This document shows, piece by piece, positions 24,162 through 31,134 of a DNA stretch of 64,000 bases. Position numbers and translations under genes: made by a program. The notes beneath the pieces are model-generated. The model made no database searches. It worked only from the letters and a program-made list of their open reading frames with translations, and was not told where the DNA came from. The DNA lies in the NCBI GenBank assembly GCA_050245915.1, contig JBFWWZ010000002.1, positions 75,115 through 139,114 of the forward strand, read 5' to 3'. The first letter of the stretch is position 1. Each line of letters starts with the position of its first letter. The DNA is from JBDSKH01 sp050245915 (lineage in GTDB: Bacteria; Actinomycetota; Actinomycetes; Actinomycetales; Microbacteriaceae).

Positions 24162-25393
24162 GCCGCGATTTCCACGAGTGCGGTCTGCAGCGTCCTGCCT
24201 CCGATGCCCAGATCGTCGGCGGTCGTGAACTCCTCGGGGCTGTGGCTGATCCCGTCGCGGCTGGGCACGAAAAGCAGCCCGGCGGGGAAGCGCTTGCCGA
24301 GAATCATCGAATCGTGGCCGGCGCCGGACACCATGCGCAGATGGGGCTGATCCTGTGCTTCGCAGGCCCGTTCGAGCAACGCCGACAGGGTCGGGTCGGT
24401 GTCGGTGGGATCTACGCCCCACACCGAACCCTGTTCGATTGCGACCCCGCGTGCACGCGCTATCGTCTGGGCGTCACCGGTGATCTCGCGCGCCGCCTCC
24501 TGGAGCGCGTCGAGGTCTGCACTTCGCACATCGATCACCAGGTCGGCTCGACCGGGGACGGCAGCAACCGTCCGCGGTGCATGGTCGAACATCCCTGAGG
24601 TCGCGACCACGGCGCCAGATGTCGAGTCGGCGCGCGACTCGGCGGCGAGAATCAGCTCTGCGGCCGCGCACAGCGCATCGCGGCGGCGGCTCATCGGTTG
24701 GGCGCCAGAATGCGCCTGCACACCCGACACCCTGAACGGAAGACGGCGGTTGCCCGAGATGGCGCTGACGACGCCGAGCCGGATCCCCGCTTCTGCGAGA
24801 TAGGGTCCCTGCTCGATGTGCATCTCAAGTACAGCGTGCAGGGAGCCCGGCGACCGCTCGGACGAGGCGAAGCCGTCGGGGTCCAGCCCACAGGATGCCA
24901 TCGCCTCTCGCAGAGTCTGTCCGGTCATCCGGCAGACCAGATCGAGGTCGATCGGGCGAAGGGCACCCACCATCGCTTTGCTGCCGATGCAGCCGATGTC
25001 GAATCGTCCCGAGCCTTCTTCGGCTGCCCAGCACACCACTTCTATCGTGCGTCGAGGTCGGTGTCCTGCTGCAATGATGCCCTCGACGGCGCCGAGTGCC
25101 GCGAGGGTGCCGGCGATGCCGTCGTACTTGCCGCCGTCCGGCTGCGTGTCGAGGTGCGAGCCGACCATGACCGCAGGGAGATCGCTCTCGGAGCCCGCCA
25201 GCTTCGCGGAGACGTTTCCGACGGCGTCCACCGACACCTCGAGGCCGGAGGCGACGGCCCAGTGGGCGAACAGGTCGCGGACCTCTTGGTCGGCAGGGCT
25301 GTACGGGATCCGCTGCTGCGCACCGTCATCGGACTGTCCAAACGTCGCCAGCTGCGTGAGCCTCTGCATCATCCGGTCGAGGTCGAAATCCAT
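24158..25393 (-). CDS. M20-family amidohydrolase (allantoate amidohydrolase / N-carbamoyl-amino acid hydrolase type)
   Basis: A 411-residue Zn/Mn peptidase-fold hydrolase. Metal-ligand motifs in order are GSHLDTQPDGGKYDG, AAEEGSGRFD, EMHIEQGPYLAEAG, and SHSPEEFTT near the end. The substrate/dimer region is SGAGHDSM. Family members hydrolyse allantoate, N-carbamoyl-L-amino acids or beta-ureidopropionate, releasing ammonia and CO2. It is the first gene of the minus operon. The ATG at 25393 has SD GCGAGG, and an operator-like dyad begins 22 bp upstream. Confidence 0.82.
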   Translation of the reverse strand: MDFDLDRMMQRLTQLATFGQSDDGAQQRIPYSPADQEVRDLFAHWAVASGLEVSVDAVGNVSAKLAGSESDLPAVMVGSHLDTQPDGGKYDGIAGTLAALGAVEGIIAAGHRPRRTIEVVCWAAEEGSGRFDIGCIGSKAMVGALRPIDLDLVCRMTGQTLREAMASCGLDPDGFASSERSPGSLHAVLEMHIEQGPYLAEAGIRLGVVSAISGNRRLPFRVSGVQAHSGAQPMSRRRDALCAAAELILAAESRADSTSGAVVATSGMFDHAPRTVAAVPGRADLVIDVRSADLDALQEAAREITGDAQTIARARGVAIEQGSVWGVDPTDTDPTLSALLERACEAQDQPHLRMVSGAGHDSMILGKRFPAGLLFVPSRDGISHSPEEFTTADDLGIGGRTLQTALVEIAA

Positions 25394-25414
25394 GCCACAG
25401 CCTCGCTTCGGTCC

Positions 25415-25427
25415 ATTGTCCAACAAT
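25415..25427. promoter_or_regulatory. Perfect ATTGT-CCA-ACAAT operator-like dyad before the minus operon
   Basis: This site fully matches the FadR-subfamily GntR consensus TNGT-N3-ACNA. It lies in the promoter/leader region of the M20-aminotransferase operon. It is shared in type with 11827-11839 and 12632-12644, pointing to the FCD regulator as the controlling protein. Confidence 0.6.
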
Positions 25428-25912
25428 ACAACCATCATCTAGTCCCGGCAACATTGACGGAGAGGGTCTAGCGCGCACCCGAGCCGCGAGGTTATGCCAG
25501 ACGCTGCAGCGCGACGTCGTCGATCTGATGCCGGGCGCCGCGGTTCGAATCATCCGACCTCCATGGAGAAGCCGCAGTAGCCGGGCCCAGGATCGACGAT
25601 CAAGAGAGGTGAATGTTGTCGTCTCGCCCGCAGCGAATTCTTTGCGCGAGGCGCAGGCCCCCCTCCTCTCAATTCCGTGGCGTGACATCTCCGCGGGGGA
25701 AGAGATGCCGGGGCGGCGTCGAAGGAGTCGCGCAGGTTCCAGCGGAACGCTCGCTCTGCCGCCGCGTTCGACATGCAGATCGAACGGCAGCTCGGACATG
25801 CGGTCGAGCCGAGGCGCCCTCCGCATTCTGAGACTTCCCATCCGCCACCCTGTGGGGTCTCTCACGAACGGAAGCCCGATTCTCGGGTTCCACCTCAGCA
25901 CCCTGAAACAGC
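25428..25912. other. Gene-free stretch before the glycosyltransferase remnant
   Basis: About 480 bp with several open frames, none of which gives a recognisable protein, a good RBS or a codon pattern like that of its neighbours. It probably contains the promoter of the minus operon at the left side and degenerate sequence elsewhere. Confidence 0.4.
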
Positions 25913-27185
25913 ATGGCCTCACCCCCCGTCGAGAGCGAGGTCCTCGTGTCCCAGGCAGTCGTCGCACCCCGCGTCGCGCTGGTGCCGGGCGAGCGTTTGC
26001 GGCGTTGGGCGGCACCGGCGATCGGAGCGACCGCGACCGGCGTGATGCTGATCGGCTCTGGCACGCCGTCCTATTGGGGGGGACGAGGCGGCGAGCGTCC
26101 TATCGGCGCAACGACCGCTGTGGTCGCTGTGGCAGGAGCTGGGCAACATCGACGCGGTGCACGGGGCCTACTACCTCTTCCTGCACTTCTGGGTGCGGGT
26201 GGCGGGAACGTCCGAATTCGCCACACGTCTGCCGAGCGCGGTCGCGGCGGGGATCGCGGTCGCGGGAGTGGTGACCCTCGCGCGACTGCTGTTCGGGGTG
26301 CGGACCGGTGTGCTCGCGGGGGCGGTGATCATCGCGCTCCCTGAAGTCACCCGCGTGGCGATCGAGGCCAGGTCCTATGCCTTCTCTATGGCGATCGCGA
26401 CCTGGATCACCGTGTTGCTCGTCACGCTGGTCCGCCGCGGGGAGGCCGGCCGGCGCTGGTGGCTGCTCTATGCGGCGGGGCTGGCGCTCGGGGTGTACGT
26501 GTTCCTCTATCTCAGTCTCCTCATCCCCGTGCATCTCGCGGTGGTGGTGCTCCTCGCGAGCGAGCGGCGTCGGATGCTGGGTCGCTGGGCGCAGGCGACC
26601 GCCATCGGCCTGGTTCTGGCCACCCCCGTCGTCGTCGCCGGGGTGACGCAGGAGCACCAGATCGCGTTCCTCGCAAGTCGGGACTACGCAAGCGCGAACG
26701 CCGTACTTGTTCACCAATGGTTCCACAGCGTGCCGCTGGCAGTCGTAGCCTGGGCGCTGATCGTGTCCGGAGCCGCCGGGACGGTCTTGCGTCGCACACA
26801 TGTGACGGCCGCTGCGGCGGTGCTGATCTGGCTGGTGCTGCCGACCGCAGCCCTGCTTGCCGGCGACACCTGGATCTCTCCGATGTACAACTTCCGGTAC
26901 ACCGGGTTCTGCCTGCCGGCTGTCGCGCTCGCAATGGCGATCGGTCTCGTGCAGATCGGCGATCTGGTGCGCCAGCGGCCGCGGCGCATCGTGACCCAGG
27001 CGGTCGCCGTCGCCGTCGTCGTCGCGATGGCACTTCCAGTGTTCACGGCTCAGCGGCGCGAGTTCGCGAAGGACGGCGGCTCGGACCTGCGGCAGACCGC
27101 CGAGGCGGTCGCGCAGCTCGCGGTGCCGGGCGATGCTGTGGTGTTCGATCAGACCGTCAAGCCGAGCCGGCGCCCGCGACTCGCC
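25913..27185 (+). pseudogene. Glycosyltransferase (GT39/PMT-like membrane mannosyltransferase), frameshifted and 3'-truncated
   Basis: The reading frame starts MASPPVESEVLVSQ and runs to TPSYWG. It then needs a shift at a run of seven Gs (26076-26082): with six Gs the frame continues GDEAASVLSAQRPLWSLW into HGAYYLFLHFWVRVAGTSEFATRLPS. This is the acidic-motif and lumenal-loop pattern of GT39/ArnT-type proteins. About eight membrane segments follow to PGDAVVFDQTVKPSRRPRLA. There homology-like sequence stops and the frame enters the antisense of another truncated gene. The +1 G may be a real mutation or a homopolymer sequencing error, but the 3' truncation makes it a remnant either way. Confidence 0.75.
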
Positions 27186-27500
27186 CGTCACCTTCTCCAT
27201 TGTGAACAGTCCCGCTTCGTACGCCCCTTCACGGGTGGCAGGCGAGATGGTTGGACAGATCACGACGACATCGACGTCCTTCGGCTCCCACGACTTGTGC
27301 GTGATGAAGCCGCCGTCGATGCGAAGCCGCGCATCTGGGAAGATCGCCCACACAAGCTCGGCGTAAACCGCTAGCGCGCGGAAGATGACTTCGCGTCGTT
27401 CGCGGTGGGGAGCCTCTTCCACGAAGCGGCGATAGACCTCGGGTAACGTCGCGGGGTACGGATCAGTCGCCAGCGGCAGCAAACCGGTGGTTGGGTCCAT
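27186..27500 (-). pseudogene. Truncated nucleotidyltransferase-like protein (DUF6932-like), N-terminal remnant
   Basis: About 105 residues start at ATG 27500 (MDPTTGLLPLATDPYPATLPE). The nucleotidyltransferase-like core RIDGGFITHKSWEPKDVDVVV is preserved. The protein runs into the opposite-strand glycosyltransferase remnant after TMEKVTGESR, so its C-terminal half is lost. Such proteins are frequent in mobile and defence-type islands. No partner gene is visible. The tail-to-tail fusion with the truncated glycosyltransferase marks a deletion or recombination joint around 27170-27190. Confidence 0.6.
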
Positions 27501-27638
27501 GTCGGGCAGCACGGGTCCTGATCCTCCATGCGGGCGGGTTGCCTGAGCATACAGCCGGACACGAGGGGTGGTCACTGTTTCAGGCGGTCGGCGGCCGGCT
27601 GCGGGTGCCAGTACGGGCGATTGAGCGTCTACCTTGAC

Positions 27639-27756
27639 GTGGCAAGACTTTGGCAACAACCGGCGTGATCCAGTTGCAGCCAGGTGATCACGGCGATCAG
27701 CGGATTCCTGCATTTTTCGGCCAAGCGCCGGTTTCTCAGGTGTCTGCCCCTGGTTC
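27639..27756. repeat. Right-end arm sequence of the first island (copy 1)
   Basis: The block begins GTGGCAAGAC-TT-TGGCAACAACCG, contains GTGATC and TTTCTCAGGTG, and ends with CCTGGTTC at the attachment repeat. The same landmarks recur at 30388-30506 with almost identical spacing (115 against 116 bp from GTGGCAAGAC to TTC). It is best read as the integrase-arm side of an att site shared by two related elements. Confidence 0.6.
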
Positions 27757-27806
27757 AAATCCCACCGGTACCGCCATGAAAACCCCTGTTCAGGCAGGAG
27801 TTTTCT
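27753..27806 (+). repeat. Right attachment-type direct repeat (tRNA 3'-end-like plus terminator)
   Basis: The first 32 bases are identical to 2750-2781, then similar through the hairpin. The inverted repeat AAAAC-CCCTG/CAGG-A-GTTTT (27779-27804) is a good intrinsic terminator. Together with the left copy it delimits about 25.0 kb. No intact tRNA 5' part precedes it. Confidence 0.65.
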
Positions 27807-28076
27807 TAGGTTGTGTCCGTTTTGGCCACAATTCGGGCGCAGCCAAGAGTAACGAGGCTCAATCAGCCGGGACCTACACCGCTGAGCGTGATGCAGACAC
27901 GCGAAGGTTCTCGGCAAGCGTCGCCACGCGTGAGTTTCCTCCCCGCCAGCCCGGACAAATCTAAGGGAGTCCTGCGACCTATTCGCCAGACTCAAGCGGA
28001 TCCGGACTCGGGCCGGCGGGCGACGAGCTCTCCGAGGGCGCAAACCCGATCCGCTACTTGACTGGCTCTGGAATTG
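27807..28076. other. Gene-free left part of the second element
   Basis: I see no coding potential, RNA fold or repeat that I can support here. A TTGACT at 28058-28063 may be the -35 box for the gene at 28177. Confidence 0.3.
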
Positions 28077-28096
28077 CTGTCAGGATAATCTGACAG
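28077..28096. promoter_or_regulatory. CTGTCAG-GATAAT-CTGACAG palindrome: operator enclosing a -10 box
   Basis: Perfect 7-bp arms enclose GATAAT, a good -10 hexamer. A TTGACT lies 20 bp upstream, an unusually long spacing. A further CTGACAG half-site occurs at 28130-28136. This layout suits repression of the following genes by the ArsR-like protein encoded at 28670, in which the repressor would cover the -10 box. Confidence 0.55.
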
Positions 28097-28176
28097 ACGC
28101 AATATGTGCCTTACTGTTGTCGAGAACCGCTGACAGTGCCGACCAACTTGTACTACCCGAATAGCGAGGAACAGCG

Positions 28177-28626
28177 ATGAGCATTTTCCGCTCGAATCCA
28201 GACCGTCATGATGGCGTTCCGGCCTTCAATTTCTACCTTCTGCGAGTGATGTTTGCTCTCATGGCAACCTTCCTCGCGTTTGATGTCTGGAAGAACATCC
28301 TTGGCCACGTTGGGCCGTGGAACCCGATCGAGGCGGCCGCGTGGTGCTTCTGGGCGGGCTTCTCGCTGCTGGCGATTTTCGGCGTTTTCAAGCCGACGAA
28401 GCTACTCCCGGTCGTGTTGCTGGAGATCGTCTACAAGGTTCTCTGGCTCGGGATCGTGGCCGTCCCGGTCTGGTTCTTCGGCGTGCCTGCTGGTGAAGGT
28501 TTCCAGACCGTCGCATTCTCGTTCGTGCTTGTTGTTCTTCCGATCGTCGCGATGCCGTGGAAGCACTTCATCTCAACGCTCGGCTTGAGGCGCTCACGCC
28601 CGATCGTCGGTACCGCGAAAGCCTAG
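28177..28626 (+). CDS. Small polytopic membrane protein of unknown function
   Basis: A 149-residue protein with about four hydrophobic helices (LLRVMFALMATFLAFDVW, AAAWCFWAGFSLLAIFGVF, LWLGIVAVPVWFFGV, VAFSFVLVVLPIVAMPW). The motif FKPTKLLPVVLLEIVYKVLWL is notable. I do not recognise a named family beyond hypothetical membrane proteins. It is the first gene after the palindromic promoter and lies 43 bp before the HTH gene, so is probably co-transcribed with it. Confidence 0.7.
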   Translation: MSIFRSNPDRHDGVPAFNFYLLRVMFALMATFLAFDVWKNILGHVGPWNPIEAAAWCFWAGFSLLAIFGVFKPTKLLPVVLLEIVYKVLWLGIVAVPVWFFGVPAGEGFQTVAFSFVLVVLPIVAMPWKHFISTLGLRRSRPIVGTAKA

Positions 28627-28669
28627 ACTCCACCGAGGATGCGGCTGTTCCAAAGGACGTGGGTGATCA

Positions 28670-28990
28670 ATGTCAGAGCTACCCGATCGGGCTGAACTGG
28701 CGGAGATCCTGGCCGCCCTGGGAAACCCCATTCGACTGGAGATCGTCGCTCGACTGGTCGGCCGAAAGAAGTACGTGAGTCAGCTCGCCCGCGAGATGGA
28801 CGCGAGTCGACCACTTCTTCACATGCACCTGCAAAGGCTCGAGGCCGCCGGTCTCGTGGTGGCGACTCCCGGCCTGTCGGAGGACGGCCGAGCGATGAAG
28901 TTCTACGAAGCGGCACCCTTCAACTTCACCCTCACGCCGGTCGCCATCGAAGAAGCCGACAGCACTGATCCGACATCCCCAAAGGAGTAG
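28670..28990 (+). CDS. ArsR-like helix-turn-helix regulator
   Basis: A 106-residue winged-helix protein (ILAALGNPIRLEIVARLVG, YVSQLAREMDASRPLLHMHLQRLEAAGLV, wing SEDGRAMKFYEAAPF). The C-terminal tail is acidic. It carries no metal-site Cys. It sits inside a run of small membrane-protein genes and is 3 bp before the next start. It is the likely repressor of the CTGTCAG palindrome at 28077. Confidence 0.78.
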   Translation: MSELPDRAELAEILAALGNPIRLEIVARLVGRKKYVSQLAREMDASRPLLHMHLQRLEAAGLVVATPGLSEDGRAMKFYEAAPFNFTLTPVAIEEADSTDPTSPKE

Positions 28991-28993
28991 AAG

Positions 28994-29284
28994 ATGCTCA
29001 ACATGTTTCGCACCGCCGACACAACCTTGAATGGTTCGGAGTCGATCGCCTTCGTGGCCTTGATGATCGCGGTCGTCGTTATCATCGGCGGATTCACTCT
29101 CGCCTTCGTCGAACTTCGAAAAGCCAAGATTCGCGGCAACCAAGAGGTGCAGCTTCGCCAGCTCGTCGACCGCTACGAACGCCTGGCCGAGAACAGCCTC
29201 GACGCGCAACAGCGCGCCGCCGCCGACCTGGCTGAACTTCGGTCGCGTGTGGCCGCCATGGAGCAGCTTCTGCGCGCCGTCTGA
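28994..29284 (+). CDS. Single-pass membrane protein with coiled-coil tail
   Basis: A 96-residue protein: short polar N-terminus, one membrane helix (IAFVALMIAVVVIIGGFTLAFV), then a charged Gln/Arg/Glu-rich helix (VQLRQLVDRYERLAENSLDAQQRAAADLAELRSRV) that should form a coiled coil in the cytoplasm. It is coupled to the HTH gene (3-bp gap, RBS AAGGAG). No family name can be given. Confidence 0.72.
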   Translation: MLNMFRTADTTLNGSESIAFVALMIAVVVIIGGFTLAFVELRKAKIRGNQEVQLRQLVDRYERLAENSLDAQQRAAADLAELRSRVAAMEQLLRAV

Positions 29285-29398
29285 CACTGCAGCACACCCC
29301 ACGTGCGGATTCGCGTCCGCTCACCTTTCACATCAAGCGGGGTTACGCACGTGCGCCCTCGCGCGCCGTGAACCTGCCATTTCTGGGAGAAAACGACA

Positions 29399-30073
29399 GT
29401 GACGACGAACGCTCTTCCCTCAAACGCCGGCCCGGTCGCGGGAATCATGGCGCTGGGACTACTTCCTATAGTCGCTCCGCCTTTCCAACTCACGAGTCTG
29501 GTCACGGGTTTGCCGGTTGCCGAGTACAGCGCCCGCTTCGCCGTCTCGCCCTTGCCGCTGGCCCTTCACATCCTTGGAGCCATCCTCTTTTGCATACTCG
29601 GCGCCCTGCAGTTTCTGCCCAGGCTTCGCAATACACGACCCCGCTTTCATCGATACAGCGGACGCGCAGTCGTGCCGGCCGGACTCGCCGTAGCTGTTTC
29701 AGGCGTGTGGATGACTCTCTCCAACCCGGCACCTTCCGTCGACGGGGTGGCCCTCTTTGCGATGCGCCTGTTTTTCGCAACTGCTATGGCGTTGTTCTTG
29801 GTGCTCGGCCTTGTCGCAGCCCGACGTCGCATTTTCGATCGGCACCGTGACTGGATGACCAGGGGCTACGCCGTCGGAATCGCAGCTGGCACCCAACTGA
29901 TCACGACGGTACCGGTGGCACTACTTTTCGGCCCTCTTGGCGAAAACCTGAGAGCGGCGCTCATGGGGGCTGGCTGGGTGATCACGATTGCGGTCGCCGA
30001 GTGGATCATCCGACGCCCTGTTCCGGGGACGCCCCCTGACCGCGAGTCGGAGCGGGAGCGTGCATTCGCATGA
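29399..30073 (+). CDS. DUF2306-like membrane protein
   Basis: A 224-residue protein with six or so hydrophobic helices. The family-like histidine-bearing segments are LALHILGAILFCILGALQFLP and PRFHRYSGRAVVPAG. Proteins of this type are multi-pass membrane proteins with conserved His that may bind haem; function is unknown. The GTG start has RBS GGGAG. The stop overlaps the start of the truncated gene that follows (ATGA). Confidence 0.7.
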   Translation: MTTNALPSNAGPVAGIMALGLLPIVAPPFQLTSLVTGLPVAEYSARFAVSPLPLALHILGAILFCILGALQFLPRLRNTRPRFHRYSGRAVVPAGLAVAVSGVWMTLSNPAPSVDGVALFAMRLFFATAMALFLVLGLVAARRRIFDRHRDWMTRGYAVGIAAGTQLITTVPVALLFGPLGENLRAALMGAGWVITIAVAEWIIRRPVPGTPPDRESERERAFA

Positions 30074-30190
30074 ATGAGCCCCTATGGGCGACCGCGCTCG
30101 TCTTAGCGACGGTCGGATCGGCCTGCGTCAGCGGTGCGATCTTCGCCGTCTCGGCCTTCGTAATGCCCGCACTATCCCCCCGGTTCCTGG
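30070..30190 (+). pseudogene. Truncated DUF1772-like (anthrone-oxygenase-type) membrane protein
   Basis: About 36 family-like residues remain: MNEPLWATALVLATVGS followed by a hydrophobic helix with FAVSAFVMPALS, the usual start of DUF1772 proteins. The frame then enters unrelated sequence (RFLAASERGRSS). The gene was translationally coupled to the DUF2306-like gene, so the pair was probably a two-gene unit before truncation. Confidence 0.6.
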
Positions 30191-30350
30191 CGGCGAGCGA
30201 ACGTGGCAGATCGAGTATCGGCAGAATCCCAAGGACGGCTATTGGGGCCCACGCGGCACGTTTACGGAGCGTGATGGGAAGTTTCAGTGGGCGGGGCGTG
30301 AGTTTGACTCCGTGTACTCCGTGCTGGTTTACCGCGCCAACAATCCTTGA
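30191..30350 (+). pseudogene. C-terminal remnant of an unknown protein joined to the truncated gene
   Basis: In a different frame from the preceding gene, about 50 residues read ERTWQIEYRQNPKDGYWGPR, then TFTERDGKFQWAGREF and DSVYSVLVYRANNP before a stop. The sequence looks like a genuine protein C-terminus rather than random frame. There is no start codon of its own, so it is the far side of a deletion joint at about 30185-30195. Confidence 0.5.
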
Positions 30351-30387
30351 GGCGTGGCAGCCAACACGAAGACAAAGCCGGTCGGCA

Positions 30388-30506
30388 GTGGCAAGACAAT
30401 GGCAACAACCGCCCGTGATACTCGTGCGCCGAAGTGATCACACAGACCAATGAATTACTGGTCACGAGTTGAAATCGCCGTATTTTCAGGTGACGCATCC
30501 TGATTC
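30388..30506. repeat. Right-end arm sequence of the second element (copy 2)
   Basis: The block GTGGCAAGAC-AA-TGGCAACAACCG, then GTGATCAC, GCCGTATTTTCAGGTG and CCTGATTC, aligns with 27639-27756 at nearly constant spacing. After TTC, the sequence CCGCCCCACGTG keeps only a trace of the tRNA-like core. It marks the probable right boundary of the accessory region. Confidence 0.55.
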
Positions 30507-30582
30507 CGCCCCACGTGAGGCGCTACTCACCAGATCCCAGAACACAACCGGCTCCCGCGCCGCGGCGTGGGACGATGAGGGC

Positions 30583-31134
30583 ATGGCGATCGAGTTGCAC
30601 ATCACCGGGGATCCCGAGGCCGACGAGCTGCTGTCGACCGACCCGCTGGCGCTGCTGATCGGGATGCTGCTCGACCAGCAGGTCCCGATGGAGACCGCGT
30701 TCGCGGGACCCGCGAAGCTGAAGCAGCGGCTCGGCCACCTCGATGCGGCGAAGATCGCCGCGTACGACCCCGAGGCATTCGTCGAGCTGTGCAAGCAGCC
30801 GCCCTCGGTGCATCGGTTCCCCGGGTCGATGGCCGGTCGCATCCAGGCACTGTGCGCCGCAGTGGGCGACGATGCCGCCGCGATCTGGGCCACCGGGACG
30901 GGCGCCGAGATCCTCGAGCGGCTGAAAGCGCTGCCGGGGTTCGGCGATCAGAAGGCGCGCATCTTCCTCGCGCTCCTCGGCAAGCAGTACGGGCTCCACG
31001 CCGAGGGGTGGCGGGAGGCGGCCGGTGCGTACGGCGACGAGGGCTCGTACCGCTCGGTCGCCGACATCACCGGCCCGGAGTCGCTCGCGAAGGTCCGCGA
31101 ATTCAAACGGGCGGCTAAACTCGCAGCACGATGA
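30583..31134 (+). CDS. HhH-GPD-type base-excision DNA repair protein
   Basis: A 183-residue glycosylase-fold protein. LLIGMLLDQQVPMETAFAGP is the helix found at the start of HhH-GPD domains. The helix-hairpin-helix is LKALPGFGDQKARIFLALLG. It is shorter than AlkA/Nth and shows no FeS-cluster cysteines, so it belongs to the small actinobacterial HhH-GPD group whose substrate is not established. The stop overlaps the next start (ATGA). Confidence 0.82.
   Translation: MAIELHITGDPEADELLSTDPLALLIGMLLDQQVPMETAFAGPAKLKQRLGHLDAAKIAAYDPEAFVELCKQPPSVHRFPGSMAGRIQALCAAVGDDAAAIWATGTGAEILERLKALPGFGDQKARIFLALLGKQYGLHAEGWREAAGAYGDEGSYRSVADITGPESLAKVREFKRAAKLAAR

Noticed and set aside
25428..25912. Possible small genes in the gap before the glycosyltransferase remnant
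   Set aside because: Several open frames exist but none has a plausible RBS plus protein-like composition or a known motif.
26100..28043. Long minus-strand reading frame of about 647 codons
   Set aside because: Most of it is the antisense of the glycosyltransferase. Only the segment starting at 27500 looks like real protein, and that is annotated as a remnant.
2803..30582. Integrase or transposase genes inside the accessory region
   Set aside because: No reading frame shows tyrosine or serine recombinase or DDE transposase motifs; all larger frames are explained by metabolic genes or remnants.
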